Origin: Schizochytrium sp. TIO01
Lineage: Eukaryota; Sar; Bigyra; Thraustochytrida; Thraustochytriidae
Length of the DNA stretch: 64,000 bases
NCBI GenBank assembly: GCA_004764695.1
Contig: SMSO01000007.1
Span: 2,425,270-2,489,269 of the forward strand
Direction: 5' to 3'
This document shows positions 42,331 through 55,510 of this stretch, piece after piece. Below the pieces are notes generated by a model. The model made no database searches. It was not told the origin of the DNA and worked only from the letters and a program-made list of their open reading frames with translations. The position numbers were made by a program, and so were the translations under genes. Each line of letters opens with the position of its first letter. Position 1 is the stretch's first letter.

Positions 42331-44314
42331 TTGTAAAATAATCAATTAAAGCAAAAATGTTTATTTAAAAAATTCAAATAAAGAGGATTCTGAGAACTTC
42401 AAGTTGAAAATCACCTTTAAAAAAAAAAAAGTTTCTCGCAAAAGAAAAAGGGAAACGAGAAGAAAAAGGAAAAAATATGAGATGTGCTGAATGGCAATTT
42501 CCCACAAAGCTTTTTCTCTTGGGCGTGCACAAGTTGCCAAAGCGTCTCTGAAATGCTTCGCGAGCAACTGCGTCTTGAGAATTTAATCCACTTGATGAGA
42601 AGTGAATTTGTCATCCAGACTGTAAACCTTCAGATGCTTTAAAGTAGCAGGTTTCGCCAAATCTTAAATCTTATCTCTAGCTACTAGAAAACAAACTTAC
42701 TTTAGGTTCTAATGAGTGATAAAGTCTTTGAAAATCAAACCAACTATAATGTGTAGGTAGCTAGGTCCTATTTATTCTACCTAGTTAGCACTCGTGTGTG
42801 GTCCGGAAAATGGCTGTCTTCTCGCTCTCCGTACACAGCACGGGACGAAAGCCTTTGCGAGTAGCCGTAGTCGTAGTACAGTTGTGATTGATGAGTGCAC
42901 GATCGTTTTCACCCTCAGCCTACATTCGCTAAGGCATTTGCATACTCGAGGAGTGTGATCGAGAGCACCTCAAAAAGAACTTGAAGAATAACATATTGCT
43001 TACCAGGTACCTTTGGAGTTTGAGTTTACAAGTGTCCTGCTTGAGGATGCTCCCGTGTTGGGTGTTTGTCCGTATCACTGTCCTTAGTGCACAGGCACAC
43101 TCGAATTTGCAATCAAACTCCTCATCCGGTGCGTGCGTGGACACGCGGGTGAAACCAAGTTGGCAAGAGAGACTGGCTAACTAGTGCGATCGTCGTTACA
43201 TATAGGCTCATTAGTTATTGACTCGAGAAGATGGATAAGATTGAGGGATTTGACTCTTTGCAGTTCAATGTGTAAAGTCATTTGTCAACTTACGATTACA
43301 ATTGCAGAAGTGAAGGCAAATTCAGACAAATTCCGCCACGCACGATCCTTAACCGGTGGAAGCAAGTAGGAGAGGCCTTGATCATTTCATCTTTGATCTT
43401 TCGCAAACTCAAACCGGATGAACTAGAGATCGATTGAATCAACCGTGTGTCGCCACTCAAAATCGCCAAAAGTCCTTCCTCAGTCATGGGTGCACATTTG
43501 TAGCTTCTGGTGTCCGAGATCTTTGTTGTGGAGATGACAGTGCTTCGAAAGGTGGGTTTTGATAGTTTTTTTTGGAATCGAAGTTGATAATTTCCAAGCG
43601 GTGTGCGAAAGGCCAAGTCAAAACTGGTGAGATGATTGGTGTGTGAACGTCGGATTCTGAATTAGCATCGTTGTACTTGGACAACCAAGATTGTGAGGAG
43701 AAGAACTGTACCTATCTGCTCAGAAGCAGACGAACGCGGTGCTCAGAGGTCCCTGTGCCTTGTTTGGAGCATCGCGGTGAGTCAGGCCAAGCCCGGAGAC
43801 GCCTGACTCCGGCTTGCGTAAGAATAGCTCTGTTCTTTAGGTAGTGGGAGCTCTGTTAGTTAATTGCTTTGAAGTTCGCCATTAAACTAGTCTTCTTCAA
43901 GCCGTCGCGCAAAATACCTGGAACTAGGCTGCCTCCAGCAAAAGCTCCTTATCTCAAGAATCTACGCACATGATTGTTTGTCCATCTTGAATTTCGCCTT
44001 GCGTGTTAAGGCGCTTCATTTTGCTCTTTTCATCCCTCAGATTTAATTCCCATATTTTCAAGTTCGCTGTCTTCTCTTTTTGAAGAATAACACTCAAATA
44101 AATTAACAATCAATCGTTCGTCATTCCCACAGAGAGCGCTCAATGAGTTGTTTGCTTTTGATAAAATCAACCCCCGCGGCTCGCGATTTTACCTCACAGG
44201 CAATGAAGACCTCAGCTTGAACGAAACCACGAGCTTTGTCATCAGCAGCAGGACTGAGCTACCTTCGGGCCTGGCGCCGAGTTTGCCTGCCCTTGTCTCA
44301 CTAGCCAGCAGTAG

Positions 44315-44315
<1 letters not shown>

Positions 44316-44350
<35 letters not shown>

Positions 44351-44389
44351 GCAGCAGCGGCAGCAGCGGCAGCAGCGGCAGCAGCAGTG
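44316..44389. repeat. CAG/CGG trinucleotide repeat
   Basis: About a dozen CAG units, then alternating CAG-CAG-CGG units. In the plus frame it would encode Gln with regularly spaced Arg within an open stretch from 44091 to 44531, but that frame has no upstream ATG and no recognised family, so I call only the repeat. Confidence 0.9.
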
Positions 44390-45255
44390 GAACATGAAGA
44401 CAGCAAGATTGAAACCCAGGAAGTGTGGTTCTCTTACGCATCCTCCTTTAGATTCTCCATCGAAAATCCACAGACAGACCCGGGAAGACAAAAACGGCAA
44501 AGGCCAGGCGACCAATGGCCAAAGCAGCTAAAGCACTTCACCAGGGCGCTTCGTGCGTGCGGTGCCTGTGCTATCTCTGCTTTCCGGCCGCCTTCCCAGG
44601 TGCGAGTAGTTTACATACATACATTCAATTCACGCCGAGGACTCTCAGGAGCGCTCATCCTCATCAGCCTCCTTTGCACTTGTAAATTAGGATCATCGAG
44701 CAGTTCTAGCAATTATGTACCTACTTAGTACCTCGCTAGCGAGTCACTAAGAGGTGAGAAGAAGTGGGAAGAAGTGGGAAGAAGTTATTCATCTCACCTG
44801 CTGCTGGCTAGCGGAATCTTTAGGATACCTTAGCTCACCCAACTAGCTAGAATGCGCCAGAACTTCCGATTGCCGGGTAAGAATTCCCATAGACCTCTCG
44901 AATGAATGATTCTCACGATTATGAGACGAAGGACTTCGAAGAAAAACTTGAGGTGTCGATATCAATGAGTATCGGTCACCGCCATTGAAGATGGCAATCA
45001 AGCTTCGTTCAGGCGTGGGTCGGTTGTAGGATTTAGTTGGCTTTCGCATTCGGTCGAGCGTCTGCGATGATTACAATCAATGCAAATCCTGCTTTCTTTC
45101 AGCTGTTGGCTGACTTTGGTAGGAGGTATCTTTCTTTCAAGTCAAGTTCGTTGCTTGCTTTTTGAGAGTTAGTTCGAACCACCTTTACATATAAAGCATC
45201 ACTCAATCCCTCAATCCCTCAATCAATCAGTCAATCCACAACGCGATTTGTAAAG

Positions 45256-45273
45256 AAATAAACAAACAAACAC
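45256..45273 (+). repeat. (AAAC)n short array
   Basis: About four AAAC/AAAT units. Its inverted partner, TTTG, lies at 45567-45581. Confidence 0.7.
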
Positions 45274-45314
45274 ATACTGTAGTAACCAGGCACCTCTCTT
45301 TATATCCCTTTTGA

Positions 45315-45340
45315 TCTATCTATCTATCTATCTATCTATC
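45315..45340 (+). repeat. (CTAT)n microsatellite
   Basis: About six CTAT units. The reverse-complement family (GATA) recurs at 48192-48231. Confidence 0.85.
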
Positions 45341-45566
45341 AATCATCAGTCCATGACGTGTGTAAGTCTATGAACTGTTTGTTGCTTCTCGTTGCGTGAG
45401 CAATTATTTGCTGGGGCCGAGCGAGGGAGGGAGAGGGTCTCTTCTTGGTGGCTCTGGGTGTCTTCTTGTTTGTCTTGTGCAGCTTCTCCGAAGGACACAG
45501 TCTGCGCTTTGACTGAATCGCCGCTTTGCGTTGAACCATTTGGTTATTTCTTCATCTCTCTTATGA

Positions 45567-45581
45567 TTTGTTTGTTTGTTT
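45567..45581 (+). repeat. (TTTG)n short array
   Basis: Nearly four TTTG units, inverted partner of the array at 45256-45273. Confidence 0.7.
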
Positions 45582-45734
45582 AGGTATATCATATATATTA
45601 TATATTCACATCATCGTTGTTATCTCCTCGTTTACTTACACTTTCATTTATTGATTCGGCCCTTCGTTCGTCCTAATGATTTACCTACCATCATGTCCAA
45701 AACAAAAGAAAAAGAAAAAGCTAAACAAATTACT

Positions 45735-46055
45735 CGAAGGTTCTTCCGATTATTATTATCATTTAAAAATTAAAATTAAAACAATTAAAATTTAAATTCG
45801 AGTTCTCCCGATTTTTTTTATTTAAAATATAAAATTATTGAAGAGTTAAAATTTACGTTCTCCCGTTTTTTTTTTTTTTTTTTTTTTTATTAAAAAAAAT
45901 AAAATTCAGGTTCTTCCGAGTTTTATTATAAATTTAAAAATTGAAATAAAGAATTTTAAAAAATGTTGTTTGTTAAATCAATAAATAGTTTTTCCGTGCT
46001 TTTTTATTTTATTTTATTTTAAAATAATAAAATAAAATAAAATAAACAATAGCAT
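45735..46055. repeat. AT-rich degenerate tandem repeat with TTCTYCCG core
   Basis: Five degenerate units, each a short conserved core followed by a T/A-only run. Cores are at 45741 (TTCTTCCG), 45803 (TTCTCCCG), 45858 (TTCTCCCG), 45911 (TTCTTCCG) and 45988 (GTTTTTCCG), spaced 62, 55, 53 and 77 bp. Almost all G and C in the stretch belongs to these cores. By hand count 45721-46080 has 60 G+C in 360 bases, about 17%. Confidence 0.7.
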
Positions 46056-47080
46056 CATAAGTATTTCGGAAAAAATAGTTTAATGTATAGTTATATGAAG
46101 AGGTGTTTTTCAGATAAAACTATTTTCAAGCTTGCGTCGGAAAAATAGAGCAAAGCAAATGTTCTCAAAAACACCAATCCACTTACACAAAATAAAAGAT
46201 AAAAGAACGAAAAGCACCGGATGATTATAGATTAGTTTTGTAAGTAAACAAAACCTGAAGGCTAAAAACACTAAAAGGCAAACAAAAACAACAAACAAAC
46301 TCGAATTTTCACCGGAGAATGAAATCTCAAAAGAGTCCAAGTTCAAGATCCCTGAGCGAGAATCCATTGATTCCTCTCCTTCTCGTCTCCACATCTCATC
46401 GCCTTGACACCCTGCTCTTCACTCGCTCGCACCTCCCTGTCACGCATACACAGCTATCCTTGAAATCAAATCAATCAAGCCTCCAGGCAATCGAAGTGTG
46501 TCGTTCTTCGTGGCACCTCCAAAACAGCAGCGCCTCCCAAACTTAATAACGAATTTGTTTTTAATCCCTCTCTTCCTCGCCTATTTCTCAAGAAAAGCTG
46601 ACAGAAAGAACAGAAAGACAAGGGGACAGGGCGGCGAGGTCTCCGCAGAGATGCCGAGTTATTTATTATTTTTATACATTTACTTATTTACTTCAAGTTG
46701 TTTATTTATTCACTTAAGGAGGGTAAAAAGAATCAACAGACAACTGTAGTTTGAACTTCGTTCCTGCCGGTTAGTGTTCCTGCTAGCGCACCGCTATGAG
46801 TCTCGCTGCGCTGACTCGCTCGGTGCCTGGCGAAAGAGGCGTTCTTTTGGCCTCAATCGGGGAAGGCTTTGCGATACTGAAGGTGACAGAGGTGCGTGAG
46901 AATAGTAGGCCGGCGGACAGCCTTGCCTGAGAGAGGCGCTGTCTGTGCCCGGCTTTATCAAGGCTCCTTACTCTCCACCGCTCCATCCATCGAATTTCGT
47001 CTGTCGCGTTGAACTTTGATTCTTGAGACTTTCCAACTCCAACCATGAAATCTATTCAAAACAAAGTGCTTCAAAAACAA

Positions 47081-47120
47081 ATAAACAAACAAACAAACAA
47101 ACAAACAAACAAACAAACAA
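47081..47120. repeat. (AAAC)n microsatellite
   Basis: About ten AAAC units. Confidence 0.9.
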
Positions 47121-48191
47121 ATCAATAAATCACGCCTAGGACCTGCTAGCAGTTTGCTTGTGGTAACAGTGCTGCTGCTACTGCTACTAGTAATAGGGGC
47201 CAGAGGCTTCCTCCTAGAAATTTAAAATTTTACTTCCATCGACGAATCGCCCACAGGTGAGCTTAGGTCCTAGCGTTTCAGATGGGGGGAGGCTAGGAGG
47301 GTGGTTCTGTTCAGAACGGGTCGAGACTCCCGGCTGAATCACACAGATGCCTCGTCGATGCAACGTCTGAAGCGACCCCTGAACGACTCCCAAAAGCTGA
47401 ATCTGGGCGTTCGTAACGCCTTGGAGCTGAATCCGAGTGCCTGGTCCTGCTCTCTTTTACTCCTCTTTGTTTGATTGATTGCTTCACCTGCTGAAGCCGC
47501 TGGTTCTTGAGGTTATTTCGCTCCTCGCTGCCTGGGCCTCGAGGATCTCCCGGGCCGTCGACCTCGCGGGGAGCGGGTGTCTAAATGCATTCATTCTCAA
47601 TTTGCTTGCTTCTGCGAGAAAGAACCTCGAAAGACGGAGTTCGCGGGGTGCGCACCTCGGTGTACATTTGGCTCCCTCGTAAGGTACAGCTAGCTAGCTA
47701 GCTGTCTATAGGTAGCCTAGCCAGCCTCCTCAGCTTAGTGTTACTGCAATGGATAGCTGTAGCGCTACTGGCTGATTCCTGGTGAGCCAGCAACAGGACT
47801 CACTCAGCATACTTTGGCATGCGCTCCAGGTTCGATCAAGGCGAACCTCGTCAGCGTTACTGAGTGTGCCATTCGGGCCGCTGGCTGGCTGGCTGGCTAG
47901 CCGCCCTGGGGAGGGTCGAATTCCGCAGAGGCTCAGATTTCATGGCACTGATATTCATTCTCCAGCAGGCGAAATTGCACAGCGGAGCAGGGGTTGTGCA
48001 GCAAAGTCACATCTGCCCAGGTGAACACCTCTCTCCTTCCGTTCATTTCTTTAATAAGTGCTCGCTCGCAGTGACGCTCTTTTCCAACTAATCCAAAAAA
48101 ATAAAATAGCGGCACATGCCGCAAAACTTTCTCTCTTTAGTGCTGTTGAGATGTTACTAATGCTGCTACATTGGCATATATATTTATCTAC

Positions 48192-48232
<41 letters not shown>

Positions 48233-48243
48233 CATACATACAT
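48192..48243. repeat. (GATA)n then (CATA)n microsatellite
   Basis: About ten GATA units followed by three CATA units. Confidence 0.93.
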
Positions 48244-50559
48244 AATACGTATGCGGCGGCTGTGGTAACCCTTGTGCACGGCGAGTCAAAGGGGTAGTCC
48301 TACTGTTTTGAATATCAGTACATAGCAGGGTATTTTCTTTTAGTGAGGAATTAGTATGTGTTGTAATTTGTTGCGGTGAGCAGGCTCTGACAAATTCAGA
48401 CTTTGGTTTGGTGAGAAATTGCAGTTACATCCCAGAGGCATGAGGGGGACTAAGGGCTCCCCAAGGATCTTCGCGATAGTGTGAAAGACAAAACTGCATT
48501 TCGCTGCATGTTTAGAGCTTATTGGATTACGCGTAAGACTTTCGCAACAAAGCTTCCTCAGGTGCTGGGAAACCTGCGACGATAGCAGTGATAGTGCAGA
48601 GATGCGGGTCACCTTACTGAGATAAGAAAAAGTGCTGCTGTGGGACTAAGTGGATCTCAAAGAGGGTGAGAACTCTGAGAGAACATTTTCAGCATCTCTT
48701 TCCCAAACGGGCGAGGAATCTCTTTAAAAGAAAATCTTTGTCATAACGGCGCGGCGAAAGATCTCTAGCTTGACCAGATTTGCAGGTGCATTACCTAACG
48801 AAAGAATGACTACGTGTACTTTCTTATGTTAAAGATCATATTCAACATCTGATCGATGCGGAATGATTGAGAGGCTAGAAACCAGCATTGGTGAGAAAAA
48901 AGAAATATAATTTTGCTCCATTTACGGCTTGCGCCAACATCATGGTTTCCTGGGCGAATAAGAGCTTCTCAGTCTTCATTCACAAATCCTGCACGTGCTA
49001 AACAAGATGGCGACGCTATGTGATGAACCACAAAGGTCATTTTCGTAAAAGAAAAAGAAGTGGTTAAAAAAGAAGGTTGAGGTGGCCAATGCTCTAAATT
49101 TGGGGTTTAAAGGCATGCAGAAAATCATGCATTACCGTTATAATCATTTGTTGGGCTTTGCGGTATAATTGCAAGGCTTATAACTATTTTGCAAGATCTA
49201 AATTTCATTCATTTGCAAGTGGCTACTCACACACACTTTGGTGAAGGGACAGTTGCTTGAGAGCAAGCAAGGAGCCAGCGGGTGGTCTTGCTGTATACTC
49301 TAGCTCCTGCGTTCGGAGGAGGAGGTCGTCTAATTGCGCTGTCTTCAGGAGGTCATAGTTCTCAGCATTTGTTCGGGATGATGATATAGGGTGAGTGGTA
49401 AATGATCGTTGGAGATTATATTTTGAGCTTTGCAACTTGGTCTGGCTTTGTAGTATTACTGCTGAGCTTTTGCCCACGTGCCTCACTTGACCCCTCAAAA
49501 TGAAAACGGGCTCAATATCATTTGCTTCTTTTCAAAAACCTTGGACCTCGCCCCGTGGTGTTATTTTTGTGCATATTGCAATCCCCGCTGGGTTTCCGTG
49601 ATTGCGTGTAATCCTCAAAGGTTCAACCTTATAAGCCCATGATGTTATGGGAGTAGACATTTTTTTCTCCGGAACTATTCTGTATCAAAATTTTCACTTG
49701 AAATGTCAACAGCAATAAAATTAATTCTATAGTGGGTGTGGCCGTTTTTTCTCTTGTTGTATCAGATAGCAGAATCGTCACACAATTTTTGCATTTCGTA
49801 CTTTGCTCGGAGGCGCGGTGAAAGCTTCTCAAAGAAAAGTTAAGTATTTCCTATTATTGCTATTATAGGGCTTAAAAAAATATCTTTGCAGATAACATTA
49901 ATTTAAAAAAAGGTCCAGGGAGGGCTTCCTAACACTTCCCTTCTTCCTGTTCATCTTCATCTTTCGCAACAATTTTTTTTGTTAATAATTATTTTTTAAT
50001 AAAAAAGAAAAGAAAAGCTTTTCAAACTTCATTGTAAATATTAATAATAGCCTTTATTATAAAATAGAAATAAAAAAGAACCTAAGCATTATTTTTAGTT
50101 TTTGATTTTTAAAACAAGGAGAAAGAAAAGCGAAACATTAATTACAAAAGCGAAATAAAAAATAAAGTATGATGTTCTCATATCCTGGAAGTCCTTGTGA
50201 TAGATATTCGCCGTTTTTCTCCGATTTATAGTGCACTTTCCTCCTCCTTCAGGCTACGAGACTGACTCACGGAAGCTCAAGTTTCTCAAGTTTCTCAAGT
50301 GCCCCAAGTTTCAAACAGAGGCCAAAGCGGCTCGAAAAGAGAAAGAAAGCAAGCAAAAAATCCATTTTATTCGCATTTCCACTCCCTCTGTTCAAAAACC
50401 TTTTAGTCTGTTGATACTTTTTTAAAATTGAAAATCAAATTATAAATTAAGAGTACCTCCTTCCGCTATATGCGGACTTAGAAGCTGAGTAGACATAGAA
50501 CAGAACGCAGCCGCCATCAAAGAACAGCGGCAAGCACCAAAACTCGACTTGAACGAGGC

Positions 50560-51340
50560 TGGCCGTCTTCAAGATCCTCTGCCTCGCCCCAACCGCGACG
50601 CGGTGCGTCGCAGCATGGGGGCCTGGGCGCCGCAGCCACCGCCGCTCCGCTAGCCTTTCCGAGGTCCTCGCGAGCGGCTGCTATCTTGGTTGGCTTGGTT
50701 TCGACGTGGCTTCGATTTCGGTCACAGCGCAGGTTTGCCTGGGTAGTCCTACTATAGAGTAGGTGACTCCTAATACCGCGGCGGCGTTGCGCTCGATCTT
50801 TGCTCCTGCGATTCGTCGCAAGTCGCGATTCCTCTCACGCCGGTGCTACGAGCGCCCTGGCCGCCGCCGCCGCCCACCCCGGCGGGCAGCACCGGCGCCG
50901 AAGAGGCTGCTTCGACGGAGCTCAGCGGCCTCCATCACGCCTGGAGGCCGAAATCGAGCGGAGCCGAGCCGTGCATGCTCTGCTCTCCTTCTTTCTCACG
51001 GCCCGCCATAATAAACTACAGCCAACCGAATAAAATACGCCGCGTATTTTAATCCTCCCTTGTTTCTAGAGACTCCTACCACGGGCGCTATCAGAGGCGG
51101 AGGGTAGGTGGCGCCTAGCAGTTCCTACGGGGGCGTCCTCGTTTTTGCCAAAGATCGACTTCGGCCTGAGCCGCGGTTCTCGTCTGGCCATCTGGCGCTG
51201 CCGCCGATGCTACTGCTGCTGCTGGAAAGCCGCCGGCGGGTCGGCTGCGGCGTGCCTGAGGGGGGATCGTGGCCAGCCCGTTCCGCCGTGGTGCTCTTCC
51301 CTCGTGGAGAAGGGCCTGCGAGCCCAGCTTTATAGCTACT
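50560..51340. other. GC-rich island
   Basis: A GC-rich block (CCGCCGCCG-type wording near 50866-50900) inside otherwise AT-rich DNA. Frames are open on both strands simply because GC-rich DNA has few stops; none resembles a protein family. It may be a promoter-like island or a non-coding transcript. Confidence 0.5.
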
Positions 51341-54334
51341 AGCTGGTTGGCCATAGGTAGGGGCCCAGCTATCCAATACACTAGCCCTCCTCGCAGTCCT
51401 TCTTGCGCTTTACTTTTTTACAGTCTTCATTATAACGATAGAAAAAGAAACACAATGATTGTAATAGAATGGTGTCTGTAAATTGTAAATGCGGTGCTAT
51501 TGTGGTCTAAGGACAGATTAGACCTACCTGTAGGGTGGCGCGTCTCTTTGGGGCAGCCGATGTTATTAGTTCCTACGTAGAAGAGCGAAAAAATCAAGAT
51601 TGAAGATAGAAGAAACTATTTTTGCATTGTAGATAGACATGAAGATCAGATCAGGGCAGAGGCCTCGCGGGTGAGGTCGGGTTTGTCAGGGGATCATCTT
51701 CAGAATTCATCGACGGTGGTAGTAGCAGTTTGACGCTTAAAATGCGTACAACCGGGCATTTGCTTCTGCACCGCAACGTTTGAGTAAAAAAGAAAAGAGG
51801 TTATCTGAGGCCAATTCCAGCGAGCCAAATTACTACCTTGCACGGACTCCAGCTCGACCTGCAAAAGAGCCCAATTCAGGTATTATGCATGGTCTCGACG
51901 TGTGTAATTGATGAAGCCACACATCGCGACGCACAAAAGCTCAAGCGAGGGTTCTGGATTATATTTGGTGGCCCGCTCACGGCACGGCTCACGGCAAAGC
52001 AGTGCAAATATGAACTTCTTGTCCGTCTAACAACAGCCAATGATCTAGGAGTACTAAAAGTATCTGCTAGTTGGACACCTACTTCCCATGCCCACTCCCA
52101 CAGATAGCGCAAACACATGGCACTTAGGCAGAGCTACTAAAGCTGATTGAGTTCTTCAGATGTAAATACTGCGACGAAGAATGAGTTACTTATTAATTAA
52201 AATTGTCGCTTAAAAAAAAAGTCACATGGTAAAGTAGTCGTTTGGAATGTGATTCAATCGGAAGGCGAACTAGGACGGCAGGCATGAAAATCGGTGATGG
52301 GTTGTTCAGACAGAGGGCGAATTTCGAGGAATTGTTGCTTACGCGTTTTATTTGCTGAGCATGGGTAACAACAATAATGCTTGAAACTGGTGCTAGTGTT
52401 TCTGTTCCATCACATTACCTAGAAGAAATAAACATCATAACATGAGAATTGGCGGCTCAGCACGCACAGGCGTGGCGAACTCTATCGCGGTCACAACAAC
52501 ACGCAAGAAAGGTCAGAGATATGAAAGTTATATTCATACCTGTTGCATCGGGCAATCGTTAGAACACATCTTCCAGCAGATGTGAAAACAGATCATAATT
52601 TTACTATGGTTGATTTTTGCCTCGCCGCATTTGTGGCGAAGCTTGAGAACCAGTTTATTTGTTCTGCAAAGGATGGAAAACCTCTATTTCGTTGAAATGG
52701 ATTTTTGTCAAAGCTGAAGAGAGGTGTGAGTGGTCTTGATTCTCATGGACGCTGAGCTCTAAGCAAGTAGAGTTAGTTTGGAGTTTTCTATTATTCCAGG
52801 TATTAGGATTCATGAAGACAGACTGAAGAAACAGGGAGAAGGATTTATTTCAGAGTAAACAATAATTACCAAATTTTTCAGAGCCTAAGATCGCGATCTA
52901 TTGTAATTATCCTGATGAATTTGCAAGCTGCAACCTCAAATTTCAAGACGACCTGCAAAGTATTAAGAACACCTCCAGTTATTACTGCCAGGCTAATACT
53001 CGCAATCTAAGGTTGTAGACGCTGTGTTCTGGAGGAGATGATTCTATTAAATTGTAGAAAGAAAAGGTATAGAGAATCTCGGCATTGTACTCACACTTTG
53101 CTATCTAGTAACACCACCATTTCGCCTCATATCGGCAAGCAGTGCCAGGTATCGAAGATCTTTGGCCCAAAAGATGCTAGGAAATTAGTCCCTTTTGCAA
53201 GAAGTAAGAGCAACGATGCGTTAAATTCTGTCCAAATTGTCGCGGAGGGTCTCTTCAACAATCATATAGCAGTACCTCTTTCGTCGCGTAGTGATCAATC
53301 AAACAATACATAAGCTCTTGCTGAGCTTGAAGTGGACCCCGCTGCCGCTGGCTGGTGTTGAACTTGAACTTATTATTCCATAGTTTGAGGCCTTGAACTG
53401 TACTTGTGCTTCCAGCGGTAGTGTAAGTTTTAGTGGGAAGTCGCAAGTTGCTCTTAGTGATCACAAAGTAAAAGAAGAAACTCACAAACTAACTAAAGTA
53501 AAGATAAAACAAAGTTTATTCAAGTTTAAAGTGCGATGATGAGGACCAGAAAACATCGCCATTCGCCAATCACGATGTCTACAAGAGTGAGCATTTCGCT
53601 GCGATTTGCACAAAGCAATCTTCTTCTTTTTTTTTTCTTTTTGTTTGGAGGGGGGATCTTCTATAAACCTACAATCAGTGAACGCCGTCGCCATGTTGTG
53701 GAGTAGATCGCATTGGTATTTTCGGGTGGGCAGCCACAAGATTGCAACAGCAGCCGTCGTGACTTGCAAAGAAGCGCCTTCTCATTACAGGAGCAAGTAG
53801 GTAGTCGCACGCCTGAATCTTGTAAGCACACCATCTTCCAGCCACAACCGCACATTCCATCTAGGTCTTAGCACCCTTGTAACGAGCTATCAGCTTGTAG
53901 CATTATTAGGTATCATGCTTTGGAGTTATAGTAGTAGGTACTTAAGTAGCCACTTGAACCATAGTCATGAGCCATCCTCTTGACTCAAATTCAATGGTGG
54001 TGTGTCGCCGTCTGAGCCAAGGACAGGGCTGAAGTAACCCGTTTGGGGTATGCCGCAACTAGCCATTGCCATCTTCTTCATTGTTTCTTCAAAGAATCAA
54101 GAACAAAGCACTCATTTTCAAGAGTACTCTGAAGAGCTTACTCATGTAAATCAGTAGGTATTACTCTATTACCCAGTAGTAATTCATTTACAAAAAACCG
54201 ACTAAAACTGAGGCCATTTTCAACGAGAAGGGGGGTGGTGCACACCTGTTTTTGGCTAAATTTTACTTAATCCTGGTGTAATTCAAGTTGGTGTCGAACT
54301 TGAGCAACGTCGTGCCTCGCTGAGCAAACTCATT

Positions 54335-54376
54335 GAATCAATCAATCAACCAATCAAAATCAATCAACGATCGATC
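54335..54376 (+). repeat. (ATCA)n array
   Basis: Imperfect ATCA array ending in CGATCGATC. Its inverted partner lies at 54830-54860; about 450 bp separates them. Confidence 0.8.
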
Positions 54377-54829
54377 TTCAGTGAAATGAAGCGCGGGTTT
54401 CCTTCCACTCGCTCAAACAGAGCACCTGGCTGTTCCTTTCCCTGGCACTCGAGGTGTTTGATATTGGTCCAATAGGGGGAAAGAATAGGTTTTTGATATT
54501 TTCTCATGCATGTATGTAGTGTATGAAGTGTATGTATGTATGTATGTCTGCGTGCAAAATGTCGAAGATGTTGTGTAATGACTTCCTTCCTCACAAAGTG
54601 CCCAGGATCTTTGTGGACGTGGATGGTTTGGCAGCGTGGGATCGGTAGATTTGTGGAGATGGTGTAGTCTGTCTGGCTGGCTGGCCAGCACAAGTTATTT
54701 ATTTTCCAGTCAGGCAGCCAGGAAAGTAGGTAAGTAAGGTAGTAGGCGCCTTTTGTATTATGCAACCTTGGATGTGGAAGAGACAAACGCTATACTCTTT
54801 GTAATTTGTATAGTTCCTTTTTCATTCAA

Positions 54830-54860
54830 GTTGATTGATTGATTGATTGATCGATTGATA
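54830..54860 (+). repeat. (TGAT)n array
   Basis: About six TGAT units with one CGAT variant, in inverted orientation to 54335-54376. Confidence 0.85.
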
Positions 54861-55490
54861 AGTCAAACTCCGTTAGTGCCCTGTACTCAATTTGGCCTCT
54901 TTTTATCGTATCTAGCAGTAGTCTAGTTAGAAAGTAGGGGAACGCGGTGGTTTTCTCTAGCCACGAGAGCTTTCAGTGACAGATTTGCGGAGCGCTTCGG
55001 AAGAGAGCACATCATTGTCGGTTTTTATTCTCCTGATATCGATGACGATTGGCACTAAATTGTTGACACTAAACATGTGCTACACTAAATGCTGGCAGTG
55101 CGTGGCACTTCTTTCATCCTATTTCACGAAAGCAATGTAAAAAAGACAAAACATAGCAGCTATCTACGTGCAAGAAAGGGGAAGAGTAAAAGAAGCCTGC
55201 TGGATCAGGCGCCGATGATGGAAAAGTGTCCACGAAGGTAAGTATGGCTGTTGTATTCTTTACAGCTTTGCCAAAGTAGTACATAGAAGAAATCATTTGT
55301 TGTTTTTTAATTAAAAAAAAAGAGTTTTAAACCCGATACTCCATTTCATTAATATTTTCTTTTTTTTAAAGATTAAAAAAGCATTTTAAAATAATACTTG
55401 GCATCGGAGAAACAATTTCAATTACAACTTCTTTCAATCTAAAAGCAAATGCAGATAAAATAATTGACTTGCTTCAAAAGAACAGTCACG

Positions 55491-55510
55491 GAGAAACAAA
55501 CAAACAAATA
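55491..55510 (+). repeat. (AAAC)n short array
   Basis: Four AAAC units at the right edge of an AT-rich island; TTTG/TTTA partner at 55957-56004. Confidence 0.75.

Noticed and set aside
43184-43684. Protein-like stretches on both strands with splice-like signals
   Set aside because: Plus and minus strands look equally plausible over the same bases, which shows that the appearance is not evidence of coding.
45170-45186. tRNA T-arm-like GTTCGAACC
   Set aside because: The flanking bases do not form the T stem and no cloverleaf surrounds it; no tRNA found elsewhere either.
48192-48243. Regular repeats considered as a CRISPR array
   Set aside because: Units are 4 bp with no spacers; the DNA is eukaryotic.
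50763-51381. Overlapping open frames in the GC-rich island
   Set aside because: Open on both strands only because stop codons are rare in GC-rich DNA; Arg/Ala/Pro-rich with no family.
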